From: Buxus sempervirens
Taxonomy: Eukaryota > Streptophyta > Magnoliopsida > Buxales > Buxaceae
Direction: 5' to 3'
DNA: 64,000 bases
NCBI GenBank assembly: GCA_947561395.2
Contig: OX387183.1
Location: 2,427,883 to 2,491,882 of the forward strand
Shown in pieces: positions 47,332 to 58,079 of the stretch; within the stretch, counting starts at the first letter, position 1, and the number at the start of each line of letters is the position of its first letter. Position numbers and translations under genes: made by a program. The notes under the pieces are model-generated. The model was not told where the DNA came from, did not search any database, and saw only the letters and a list, made by a program, of their open reading frames with translations.

Positions 47332-49682
47332 TGTGCGCACCTAAAATTGGATCGCACACGAGGCGCATGTGGGTTCATGCGTGCCTCGGGACTTTCGGAG
47401 TCGCCACAGCTTGAGAGGTGCAAGCAGGCACATGGATTACCTATCCGGGTCTAAGTTTGGTCTGCGACTTTTTAGAGATCTAGCTAAGTCCTCGGTTACA
47501 TCCGGGGAAGTTTGAAGACACCCCGGCTCGCCTTGTCGGTTTGACGGGTCTCTCAGGTCTCCCTGGTTTTTGAGTCAAGTTCACCTTTCCTAGACCAGCA
47601 TGTGTCTTTTAGTCTGGCGAGGCCCTCTGGAGGTGTGGGCCTCTTTTATTTCATTTTTATCTTTTTTATGTAGGCTATGTGGGTCTGATACGGGCCTTGT
47701 TGGAAGGCCCGTGGGTTGCCAAGTTTGGGCTCGGGCCCAGCAGGGTTATTGGGTAACCTTTTTTGGTTTATTTAATTTAACAAGGTTAAAAGGTTCAATA
47801 GGCTTGGTTTGGGCCCATGAATTGCTACACAAGTGACCTTGGGCTCATTTGTTGAAAACGGGCCGGATTTGGGCCGGTTAATATGTGGGCCCCACGGGTG
47901 GGCCCAGGAGGTCTTTGTGGGCCCAATAAGACTCAAGATCTACAAATGGGCTCAAGATAACCCAAGCAACTTTACATGGTCAGGGTCAAGCCGGTTCAGG
48001 TCGGATTTGGGTCCAACTGGGCAAAAATTTCACTTTTTAAGTTATTTTAAAGCTGACCGTATTTTCTATACGGTCTGGTCTAAACCGTAAATGTAATATT
48101 GTTCAGGCCAGACGGTATAATAAATACGGACACGCCTGGACCGTACTTTAAATACAGTTTTCACCCGAATTTGCATTTTAGCGCCGATTTTGGTCGGGAT
48201 CACTTTGGTTGGCCTCCTGGGGTGTCTGGCGACCGCTGCTGTGAGTTCCAGCATCCTTGTTATGGCGCAAATGCTTCGTATTTGCTTCAGATTTTCATTC
48301 TTCTTCTTCAAAACATCGCCATTTGCAGCTTTGCATGAATGTGGATTTAAGAAAGGATTGAGGGGGGGGGGGGTTGTTTTACGGGGTACAAAAGATGTTC
48401 TAGAAAGACAATTCCTTCCTTAAAATGAATCAACTAAACCATCTAAGAAAAAAGGTTAGTATTAAGACAAGTTCCCTTAGCTTATAACCTTTCGCTCCTC
48501 CCATTTTTATGGAAATAACCACCTTAAATCCAGTCTCTCATGACATACAAAAGACAACAAACAGGTTAGAAGTGATATAGTAAAGGTAAAATAAAGAGAA
48601 GAAACTTGTTAAGACACCGAAATCAACTGATTTCTATTTATTGAATACAAAGTTGTAGAAATGCTTACTATACCATTACCTGCTTGTTTAGGTGTGTTGT
48701 GGTTCTCTGAGAGATTTGGGTAGTGCTTCCGCGCTCCTACTAAGTTCCCGAAATGGGCTTGAAAAGGGGTTCTCTCAACTTCGGGTTGAAAAGGTGAAAG
48801 GGAAAGGATTAGGCAAGGTCTAAGGACAAAATGGGGATTTTTATGGGCTAGTGGGATTTTGGTAGAGCTTGGGTAGGGGTTGGATGTGGAAAGGCAGAGA
48901 AAGAGAGGGGGACCAGCTTGTTGAAATGGGAGGGCTGGCCCCTCTATTTATAGGCATTTTTTCGTGCCCGTATTTGAAATGCGGGCGTGCCTTGTCCGTA
49001 CTTGAAATGCCAGCGTGCCTTGCTCGTATTTCAAATACGGGCGCGCTGCCCTTGTGTGCGAATCTCGCACGAATCGCCAGCTATCCCTTCGTACAGGACG
49101 CGAATCTCGCGCGAGCACGTTTTTAAAATGCTGGATTTGAAAATATTTGTTAATTTTGACTTATTTAAAGATTTTATTCAATTTTCTTATTATTTTATAA
49201 AAAAATATAAGATTCTTCATCATTACAATATTAAAATATCTTTTATTAAATGTTATTTTATTTATTTTATTCATTTTATTAATTTATTTGGCCTTTTGCA
49301 GTTTTTTTGCCACATGGGCAGTTTTCTTAAAACTTCAACTGCCCATAACTTCTTCGTCCGGTGTCCGATTTTAGCAGACTTGGTGTCGTTGGAATCGGCT
49401 TGGAACCCACTATCCACTCGGATCAATTTGGGTAGCTGCATTGGAGTCGAGCAAAAAGTCAAATTTCCGTTCCCTAAAAGTTTGACCCGTTCATAACTTT
49501 CTCATCCAGACTCCGATTCCAGCAAACTCAGTTGTGTTAGAATCGTGTCGAAATGCTCTTTTCAATGAGATGAATTTTGATGGCCAAATTTACTTGAATC
49601 AAAAAGTCAATTTTTTTGACCCCCTCAGGGTTTGACTTTTCATTTTTCTTCATTTTAGGGGTGCTAAAATCAGGTGTCTACA
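47332..49682 (-). mobile_element. Solo LTR D- in LINE ORF1
   Basis: 2351 bp; on the minus strand it opens TGTAGACACCTGATTTTAGC and closes TAGGTGCGCACA. Exact target duplication TAAGG (47327-47331 and 49683-49687). It is the inverted relative of D1. No gag or pol inside. It holds TATAAATA on the minus strand (48952-48945), palindrome arrays at about 48964-49042 and 48057-48160, and a PBS-like word at 47397-47406. Confidence 0.9.
48945..49042 (-). promoter_or_regulatory. LTR D- promoter: palindrome array and TATA box
   Basis: Three 21-nt units with GCCCGTA / TGCGGGC-type arms at about 48965-49042, immediately upstream (minus strand) of TATAAATA at 48952-48945. The outer bases are of the GC type of element A, unlike D1 and D2. 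Confidence 0.55.
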
Positions 49683-52635
49683 TAAGGTTCGCCTCCCTTT
49701 GAATAAGCCTATTCCTCTAGGCATCTATTTAGAATATTCCCCTGGAACCAGGATTTGGCTGAGCTTCAAATACAAAAATTTACCCTCTTTCTATGTCTCA
49801 TGCGGTTTGTTAGGTTATTCCATTATTAACTGCCTTAACCCATTTTTTTTTGGCAAAGATAGTGGTTCAGATTTTGAGTTTTGGAGGAAATACGATGTTT
49901 CGATGGCTGTGCTGATGTCATTCAGAAGAAACCCCTTGATCAACCCTTGGGGCAGACAACAAGTCTGTCCCAAGACACAATGAACTGAGCTGAGAGTCGA
50001 CTCAGGAATGAACCGGTGGTCTTAAGCCCCAAGAACGCCATCATTCCTTCTAAGCTATCTGACATGGACGAGACTGCCAGCTGCACTAATAAGATCGCTT
50101 CATTGGATACTGTATCTGGGCTACAAGACTCAAGGGGCTTCTATTCAAATGATAACTTTCTGATGTTCGAAAATGGGATGGTCAATGACGGCCCAAATCT
50201 GTTGTTCTCTAACTTCTTCAAGTTTGGATCCAATGGACCTTCTTACCCTCCTAATTTTAAACTCAGCGCCTCCCCCCATTTGACTTTGTGTGAAATCAAA
50301 CCCAAGTTCCGTTTGAATAGCAAGAAACCCAACCAAACCAAGAAATCTAAAGAGTCCAAAGCCCATTCGTTTAATCTGCTAAGTCAGGATGTGTTGGACC
50401 AGGACAGCCTTCTTTGGGGGACGGGGGATCCAAATCCATCAAAAAAAGGAAAGCCTCGGGTGTGTGTGTATCTCTGAGTTATTTTCTGCGGAAGCTTATT
50501 CTTCTAATTCTCCCCCAAATCCTCCCTATCTTTCAAACCCATCCCCTCGGGTTGACTTTGGTCAGCCTCACTTGAAGACATCAAAATTGTTTGCTGGAAT
50601 TGCCGGGGTCTCGGCTGAACCCTGATAAGATTACACTTGCAAAATCTTATTCACATAAACAAGCCAAAGTTGGTGCTTCTATCTGAAACTCTTATGTGAT
50701 AAGAAATCTGAGAAGCAAATCCGAAACATGGGATATGCTAACTACTGGTGGAGTGCAGCAAAAGAGTGGCAGAAGGTTTCTGGGTTCTATGGGACACTTC
50801 CTGTTCTATAGAAATTGAAAGGGAGCACAAATTGAGCATCCACATGATAATAAGACCAAATACTGGAGAGAACTTTGAGCTCACCTTTGTACATGCAAGT
50901 TTTGTTATTCAAAAGCAGCAGCAGCAGTGGGAGGAATTAAAAAGAATAGTTTCAAATTGTGTATACCCAGGGTGTGTTGTCAGAGATTTCAACGTGGTCT
51001 TATATAAACATGAGAAAAGAGGAGGCAACAACATCCAGGTACGTAAAGCTGGCTATTTTAAAGAATTTATTGATGAATGCAATCTTTTTGATTTACCTGG
51101 GAAAGGGATGAGATTTACTTGGGATCATGGTAGAGCTCGGAAAGGTAGAATTAAGGGGAGATTAGACTGAGCCCTTTGTAGCACTAAATGGTGTTACTTA
51201 TTCCCTTACTCGATTCTCTGGCCAGACCCAATTGTCGGGTCTGATCATGCCCCATTATGCTTGAGCCTTAAAGGGAAAAATCACAAGAACCACAAGGTGT
51301 TCTGTTTTGAAAAATGTTGGATTGAAGATCCTAATTGTGGGCAAATCATTTTGATAGTTGGTACAATAGTGGTGGTAATTTGAATAGGAAAATGATTCAT
51401 CTTAGGGGGAGCCTGACCGATTGGAGTAGGAATAATGTGGGAGAAATTAATAAGAGAGTGATGGTTAAGTATGAAGAGTTGAAAGAAATTCAAAAACACA
51501 TGGAAGTGAATGATGACCCTCACATGTTAAAATTAGAGAGAGATACCCACAAAAATTATATTGAGGCCCTCAAAGCCCAAGAATCCTTTTACATCAAAGA
51601 TCTAGAATCCAATGGTTAAATGAGGGGGACCTAAACACTAAATTTTTCCATCTATCAACTATCAATAGGAGACATAGAAATAAGATTGTGTCTATCAAGA
51701 ATGAAAACAATGAGGACATTGTAGAGCTTAAGGAGATAAAGAACACTTTTGTTGATTATTTCTCTGGTATTTACATGTTTGATGATAAAGAAAAAAACTT
51801 TTCTATCCTGAACCAAGTCCTCACTGCTATAATTGAGCTGGATAATAGGTTTCTTATGAAACCTGTTATAGATACTGTAATATGGGATATTGTGAGAAAT
51901 TTGGGAGCCTTAAAAAGTCCGGGACCTGATGGTTTCCAAGGAATATTCTATCAGGAATATTGGGAAACCATCAAAAGTGAGGTATGTGCTCAAGTTAAAG
52001 AATTCTTCAATAATCGTTCTTTTGATACAAATTTGAACTTTAACTATATTGTCCTGATTCCAAAGACTGACAACCCCTAGAATGTCAATGAATATAGGCC
52101 TATCAGTCTTTGTAATTTCTGCTATAAAATTATATCTAGACTGATTGTTGATAGGATGAGGCCCTTCATGACTAGAATCATTTACCCTCACCAAAGTGCC
52201 TTTGTCCCTGGGAGAAATATTCAGGAAAATATTCTTGCTGCCCATGAGCTGTACCATACGATTAAAGGGAAACAGAAAGGGAAAAAAAATGGGCTGTTTG
52301 CTGCCAAAATTGATCTTGCTAAAGCCTAAGATAGGCTTGACTGGAAATTCATAGAAAATACTCTTCTTGCTTTTGGATTTGAGCAAAAATTTGCTAATAT
52401 TATCATGTTTTGTATTTCTTCTGTCTATTATAGTATCATGATAAATGGTAAACCTTGTTGTTGGATTTCCCCCTCTCATGGTATTAGACAAGGGGACCCT
52501 TTGTCCCCTTATGTTTTTTTTTTATAGAGAAAACCCAGTAAGGTAGGAATAATCTTAGTAGCACTCCAGTGGTGGGAGGAGGGTTGAGGCAGACTCTGAC
52601 CTGTATATTAATACGAAATTCAAATACATCAGATA

Positions 52636-52657
52636 GGGGGGGGGGGGGGGGGGGGGG
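52636..52657. repeat. Poly-G run of 22
   Basis: Twenty-two G on the plus strand within the 3' UTR of the second LINE. A run of 12 G also occurs at 48362-48373 inside D-. Confidence 0.9.
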
Positions 52658-52744
52658 ACATTGAGCCTTAACCTTACAAAATTCCAATTAAACAAAATAA
52701 CCAAGAGAGACCAAAAAGTCTCTACACTACAAAAACCAAAATAA

Positions 52745-53460
52745 CTAACTTCTAAATGCATACAAACCAGTCTTGTCGTGGAACAAACAAAGCTTAACCT
52801 TAGTAGATAAAGCTGAAAAAGATTCATAACATTCCTTGTTTTGATGAAGACATCCTTCTTTTGCAAGAGCATCTGCTACCGAGTTCCCTTCCCTGTAAAT
52901 GTGTTGAACAATACGATTGAAACTTCTAAGCCGAGCCTGTATTTCTTTCCACCATATTAAGAACTTCCAAGGGACTAAAGCCAATCCTATAATAACCTCC
53001 ACCAAAACTTTAGAGTCTGACTCTATAACCAGATCCTGTATCCCATAAGTATCTGCCAATCGCAATCCATCTCTTAGAGCAAAAATTCTGCCATAAGGTT
53101 TGTATCAACTCCATAATGAGCAAAAAAAGCACTCAAGAAATGACCTTCAGAATTTCGAATAACACCACCACCTCCACTAATAGCGGGGTTGCCTTTAGAA
53201 GCTCCATCCACATTCAAAATAAAAGCCATGTTTCTTTGTCTTTTCCAGTGAACAAAATGAGTATTCGGAAATTTAATGCGTGGGGAGAAAAGTTGCATAT
53301 GATCAAGAATAAGATTTCCTTCAAAATTGCAACTTTTAGATGGAGTAGTGAGGTAGGAGATTTCCTGAAGCCAAAGAGTAACCTTTCTGGTAATCCGATT
53401 GGTATTCATAGTTTCATCATCGAATCTACTTCTGCACCTTGAAGTCCAAACTCCCAACAA
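52745..53460 (-). pseudogene. RNase H end of the second LINE
   Basis: RVT_3-type RNase H with all acidic landmarks: LNVDGASKGNPA, LMAE, ESDSKVLVEV and HIYREGNSVADALAKEG. The first part (53460-53074) and the second (53065-52745) are in different frames, joined by one frameshift near 53070. Such RNase H domains are added to ORF2 in one group of plant L1 elements. Confidence 0.82.
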
Positions 53461-55744
53461 ATAATTAAAGGAGTTGCTTTAATTAAGAGAGATACCTGAA
53501 GCCAAAAAATCCCCTTATGTTTTTATCTTAACCCAATAGGTGTTATCTTTTGCCTTGGTTAAGGCTGAATAGAACCAATTCATTCATGGGGTGAAAGTTA
53601 ATAGGTTTGCTTAACCTATTAGCCATTTGCTCTATTTAGATGACCTGATCTTGTTAGGAAGAGCTTTTGAGATGGATGCAACTAACTTTTTAGCTATTAC
53701 TAACTGTTTCTGTGAGATTGCAGGTCATAAATAAATTTTGGCAAATCAGAGCTGTACCTTAGCCCAAGCATAACTGGGAAAGATAGAGGTAAGTTGGCTA
53801 GGATTTTTGGTATCAGACCTACCAAAAATCCTGGCAAGTATCTAGGAGTCCCCACTTTCCCGTCTAAACCAAAGGTGAGCCATTTTAATTATTTGATTGA
53901 TAGGATTAATAAAAGCTCTCGGGTTGGAAAGCAAAACTCCTGACTTCGGCAGGAAGACTAACTTTAATAAATTCTGTTCTTGCTAGTTCTGCTCAATACA
54001 TTATGGGTTGTCTTAAGCTTCCTAGTACCATATCTGAAAAAATTGATAGAGAATCCAGAAGATTCTTCTGGTTCAAACCAACAAAGAGGGGTCCCTTCAT
54101 ACTCTCTGTTGGGACAGACTTTGCCAACCCAAAAGATGTGGGGGTCTCAATATAAGAAATGGAAAAAAAATTCAATGAGGCCATGTTTTCTAAGGTGACT
54201 TGGAACCTTGCGACAAATGGTGAAAATTGTGGACTAAACTTTTTAAAAGCAAGTATTTCCAAGACAACAATTTCCTTGATAGTGTTCCCAGGACTAACTC
54301 TTCATGGTTGTGGAAATAGATATGCAAGACCAAAGAAATAATAAGGGAAGGCGTGGGTTAGTGTATAGCAAATGGAGAGTCTATTGAAGCAAATGACGAT
54401 ACTTGGAAACACCATAGTACTCAGGCAAGGAACAGCAGAAACAACAATACAATGAACTTCAAATTGGTAGATCTGATTGACCAAAATCTCAGAGTTTGGA
54501 AAATAGAGAAGTTGAAGGAATGGTGGCCTGACCAAAACGTGGAGCAAATACTATTTATTCCCATTAACAAGTGTGAGGAAAGAGACAAGATGATATGGAG
54601 AGGTATAGCCGCAGGTAAGTATTTAGTTTCTTCTACTTACAAAACGTTAACAAATCTAGAGGGTAACACACCAGAGGAAGGCAAATGGATGAGGTTGTGG
54701 AAACTTCTATGCCCACAAAAGGTAAAATTCTTCCTTAATTTGGAAATACATTCAGGTTGGATTACCTACTAATGATCTACTTAGAAATAGGTTGGGAGCA
54801 GCCATGGAAGTGTGCGTCCTGTGTCAAAAAGAACAAGAATCAAGCGAGCGCCTGATCTTAAAATGAGAGTTTATGAGAGCATTGTGGTTTGGGGCAATGG
54901 GAGGAAGATTGCTAGATCAGATTTCTAATCTATGTTGCAAGAATTGGGTGTTCACTCATATACTAAGTCTGAGCAGTGAGGACGAAAATTTAGTGCAAAA
55001 GAAGGCCGCTGCCTGGGCTAATAATAGTAGCTGGATTGTGTGGAATACCCGTAATAAGGTGATATTTGATAATGAGAAACTTGATCTCAAAATAAAGATT
55101 GCTCGTTTTTTCATGTTACGGGCTGAATCAGAGGCTCTAATGGACAAAGCTCGAAATAGAATGAAACAACTGACAGAGGATATCTTAGATGGAGGTGCTC
55201 AAGGCAAAACTGGATCAAATTAAATGTGGATGGAGCTGCTCGCGGAGCGCCTAGATCAGCAGTGATTGGAGTCATATTTCGTGATGAAGATGGAAATTAA
55301 AAAGCAGCTTTGGCTCACAAAATTGGCATCACTCTTGCTATGATTGCTGAAGCACAAGCACTAGTTGAAGGACTAAGGATAGTGAAAGCTTTAAATTTCA
55401 TGAAAATCTGTGTCGAGAGTTACTATAAATTAGAGGTGGAGTGCCTATCTATGAAGACCACAGCCCCTTGGAAAATTAGACCTCTCATTGAAGAAGATTG
55501 GACTCTATGTAATTTCTTTGAAGATCTCAATGTCGTCCACATATATAGAGAAGCAAATATGGTTGCCGAATGCCTGGCTAACTATGCTCCAGACAACTAT
55601 TTGTGCTTCTGGAGAAAAATCTGCCTGGCAAAGTTCTTCAAGTCTGCTTTGATGATTTTTTGGGTCGAACCTTATGTTGTTTTAATGTAACTATTCCTTA
55701 AGTTTCCTGTAATCCATTTCCTGTTTTATTATCAAAAAAAAAAA

Positions 55745-56227
55745 TGATCTATCTCTTCAGCCAACCCACTCCGCTTGCTATACACATAAGAGTGATGTCA
55801 TCATCAAAAGATTGACCAAGGTGAACAAAATCTCATAGATTTTAGAAAAAAAAAATTCTCTAGGCAATGAATGCCCTTCTTAAGAGGGCATGATATTACA
55901 AATTAATCGCCTTCAATCAATATCTTTTTCGTCTTGTTACAATTCACGTTCAATTATCTTCCTAAACATGTTACTATCACCTAATTATTCTCCTTCATCT
56001 CTATGTCCCTTTCACTGTTCTGTCAAAATACTAACGTAAGCAATTTCAACAATATAAAATTGAAAACTATTCTTGATTATACTCTCAAGTGCAGTTTAAT
56101 TTAATGGCGTCAACAACTTTGAATTTGTTGCCCTTCTTCATCATTACTTTGCTTTCAAATATGAGGTCCAGCCACTATAATTGGTACAAGGATAGTAATT
56201 AAGAGAACTAACTGATAATTTTCGGGT
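55745..56227. other. Interval right of the LINE
   Basis: AT-rich sequence with no recognised gene or element. Confidence 0.5.
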
Positions 56228-56506
56228 GGTCAAACGGTTCTCGATTTTGACCGAACCAAGTTGCACCTAACAATCACCTACAGAAGCTGAGATTGCCAAC
56301 CCATCCTCATATACCGAGTAGCCGCCGCCTGCAGTACTAATTGATAATTTGGGGTGGTCAATTTAAAGCTAATTGACCACCCGAAATTATCAGTTAGTAC
56401 TGCAGGAGGCGGCTACTCGGTATATGAGGATGGGTTGGCAATCTGAGCTTCTGTAGGTGATTGTTAGGTGCAACTTGGTTCGGTCAAAATCAAGAACCTT
56501 TTGACC
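56228..56506. repeat. Nearly perfect 136-bp inverted repeat (hairpin)
   Basis: Arms 56228-56363 and 56371-56506 have equal length, six mismatches and a 7-nt loop (about 96% identity). The longest perfect blocks are 46 and 37 bp. A related word (CTGATAATTTTCGGGTGGTC) precedes the left arm, so the arm end occurs three times. It contains no recognisable coding sequence. It could be a foldback element or a young inverted duplication able to give a long hairpin RNA. Confidence 0.92.
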
Positions 56507-57246
56507 CTAACCCACTTTGGGCTGGTTCGGCCTAGGGTTCTATTTTGGTTTTAAAATCTCTAGACCGAATTAGTTTTGGTTTGGTTTTGAGTTGGTGTTT
56601 TGTTTAAAGCAAGTCGAACCCAACTGATATCCAACTTAAAAATATTTTTTTACTCATTTTTAGTCACAAACTTTGGTTTGGTCTTGGGTCAATGTAAACC
56701 TGGACCAAACGAACCCAGTTGAACCCTTAATTAGGTGATCGTGTGGGTCAACTAGCTAGACAGCAGGCTGGTCAGCAGCATGGGCTGCAAGGCAATCGTG
56801 TTCGGCTGGATGGTGACCCTGGTCGATGGGCTAGAATTGAGATGATGGATCGAAATTTTTGTCCAGTGGAAACGGCGGGCATTTTACATCATGGGCTGCA
56901 AGTTGATTCTCAATTTGGGCTGCCTCGGTCCGAGAGCCTAGGCCAGGTTGCAGACATCCTGTACAAGCAACATTTTGGGCTTTTTTTTAAGCCTTTTCTA
57001 GAAGTTGTTCGAGGTCCAACTTGTCGGACCTGGTTTTAACAGTTTTTGATAGTTAAGGGAATTTGGGTGTTAATTGGGCGCACCACTTCATCATACACAA
57101 CATGCCTTCTCATGGATTGTGTAGACACTTGTAGCATTTACAGTGATCAATTAATTTATCCCAAGAAAATGGATAGCAATATACATTCCAATAGAAGAGG
57201 ATAGCAAATGATTGATTGGAAAAGGTGCTATCCAAAAGCTTCAATT
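56507..57246. other. Interval with GGTTCGG-type repeats
   Basis: Contains repeats of TTTGGTTTGG/GGTTCGG type at 56480-56720 and an unrecognised open frame around 56743-57039 with no family resemblance; it is not called as a gene. Confidence 0.45.
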
Positions 57247-57563
57247 TGTTGAAATATTGTATTTGGGCCTCGTATATGCATAGTTGCACTTTCACTTATC
57301 AGCTTAAAGCTTTCAGGTGAAACAGTTGTTTAACATGGTATCAGAGCAAAAGGCTTTATGTTCTCCCTTCCGGGAGCGAGTTTGTCTTGGAATTTATTTG
57401 TATACAGGATGTTCATACCATATACTTGTCTTCTCCATGTATGTTCCCGTGCAAAATCACACGAGCAGGGGAGTATTAAAATATCATATTTGGGCACTCT
57501 TATACATATAGTTGTAAATTCATCTATCAGCTTAAGCTTTTAGGTGCAAAAGTTGTTTTAACA
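57247..57563 (+). mobile_element. Miniature LTR element (TRIM/SMART type)
   Basis: Two related terminal repeats of about 89-90 bp (57247-57335, 57474-57563; sharing TATTTGGGC, ATAGTTG, TATCAGCTTAA, GTTGTTT..AACA) flank 138 bp. The initiator tRNA-Met PBS TGGTATCAGAGC lies at 57336-57347 exactly after the first repeat, and a purine tract (GAGCAGGGGAG) precedes the second. No coding capacity, as usual for such elements. The repeats have diverged and no clear target duplication was found, so it is old. Confidence 0.75.
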
Positions 57564-58079
57564 GAACCCAATATCTTTGGGAACACCGTTATGAAAGAGC
57601 ATAGGCATCCGGATTCTCATATGCATCCCTATTATTCCATGTTACTTCATTTTATTATAAACCATGGGAGCGTATATGATTAGTTGTCAGTGCTTAATAC
57701 CATAAAGCAGCTACCAAGCCAAGCCTCATTAGTAGCAGGAGGAGCTTGACTAGTAGCTTTAGTTTCTTAAGCTGATAGGGCTCTCATGCATCTACTTGTT
57801 TGAAGGCAAAGGCATAGGTGATTTAACAAGTCACATTTTTCAAATTCTCCCCCTCTATCAAAATGGAAAGACTTTAATTTCCTTATCAATTGTCCTTCAC
57901 ATGACATCCTTCGTTCTTTTTTCTGCATTTGTCTTTGTACTTTGAGGGCAATGCTGTCACATCGAGCCTTTGATGGCTGGAATTTTAATTTTCATTAGAA
58001 AAGCCTTCTTACATTTATTAGAAGAAAAGACTCTTAATCATAGGATGCTCCTCTTGATAGGTTTCATTAATTTTTGGGA
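57564..58079. other. Non-coding interval
   Basis: AT-rich, no gene or element recognised. Confidence 0.5.

Larger units (their letters stand above)
46826..50477 (+). pseudogene. LINE ORF1 (DUF4283 and CCHC), broken
   Basis: Starts ATG at 46826 (MEDVSSNFKKLF). The N-terminal half is a DUF4283 domain (FDKKKDIDLVIQSQPWIFN, LWMQIHGLP) and runs to about 47235; a frameshift follows, then reading continues in another frame to 47331. After solo LTR D- it resumes at 49683 with LNKPIPLGIYLEYS, LSFKYKNLPSFYVSCGLLGY, the zf-CCHC_4 knuckle, where the usual His (GHS) is Tyr. A stop ends this piece at about 49981; a Ser/Lys-rich C-terminal tail is open at 50016-50477. ORF1 proteins of this class bind the LINE RNA. 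Confidence 0.8.
52519..53510 (-). mobile_element. 5'-truncated second LINE in ORF2 of the first
   Basis: About 1 kb on the minus strand, with its A-tail read as T-run at 52514-52523. A target duplication of about 14 bp (CCCCTTATGTTTTT) lies at 52505-52518 and 53511-53524; the T-run blurs the left edge. Only the 3' end of ORF2 and the 3' UTR are present, the usual result of incomplete reverse transcription. The 3' UTR has a G22 run on the plus strand. Confidence 0.88.
50582..55690 (+). pseudogene. LINE ORF2 (endonuclease, RT, zf-RVT, RNase H), broken
   Basis: Endonuclease opens with KIVCWNCRGLG at 50582 (followed by a stop), then LLSETLM, VRDFNVVLYKHEKRGG (family usually GDFN) and GMRFTWDHG to about 51175. 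Reverse transcriptase runs from about 51500: GPDGFQGIFYQEYW (51.94 kb), NEYRPISLCNFCYKIISRLI, HQSAFVPGRNIQENI, AAKIDLAKA then a stop, GIRQGDPLSPYVF (52.49 kb), the second LINE insertion, and YLDDLILLGRA at about 53633, the catalytic Asp pair. zf-RVT is near 54.68-54.87 kb (LWKLLCPQKVKFFL, CVLCQKEQES). RNase H is at 55.21-55.69 kb (LNVDGAARGAPRSAV, HIYREANMVAECLA). At least ten stops or shifts are visible. Confidence 0.85.
46691..55744 (+). mobile_element. L1-type LINE, degenerate, with two insertions
   Basis: Plus-strand non-LTR retrotransposon: ORF1 with DUF4283 and a zinc knuckle, then ORF2 with endonuclease, reverse transcriptase, zf-RVT and RNase H, closing in an A-run at 55734-55744. Without insertions D- and the second LINE it is about 5.7 kb, a normal L1 length in plants. 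Several in-frame stops and frameshifts mark it as dead. The exact 5' end and target duplication were not found. Confidence 0.85.

Noticed and set aside
56743-57039. Possible small gene of 98 codons
   Set aside because: No recognised domain, no splice or promoter context, within repeat-rich sequence.
57336-57347. tRNA-like sequence TGGTATCAGAGC
   Set aside because: It is the primer binding site of the miniature LTR element, not part of a tRNA gene; no cloverleaf around it.
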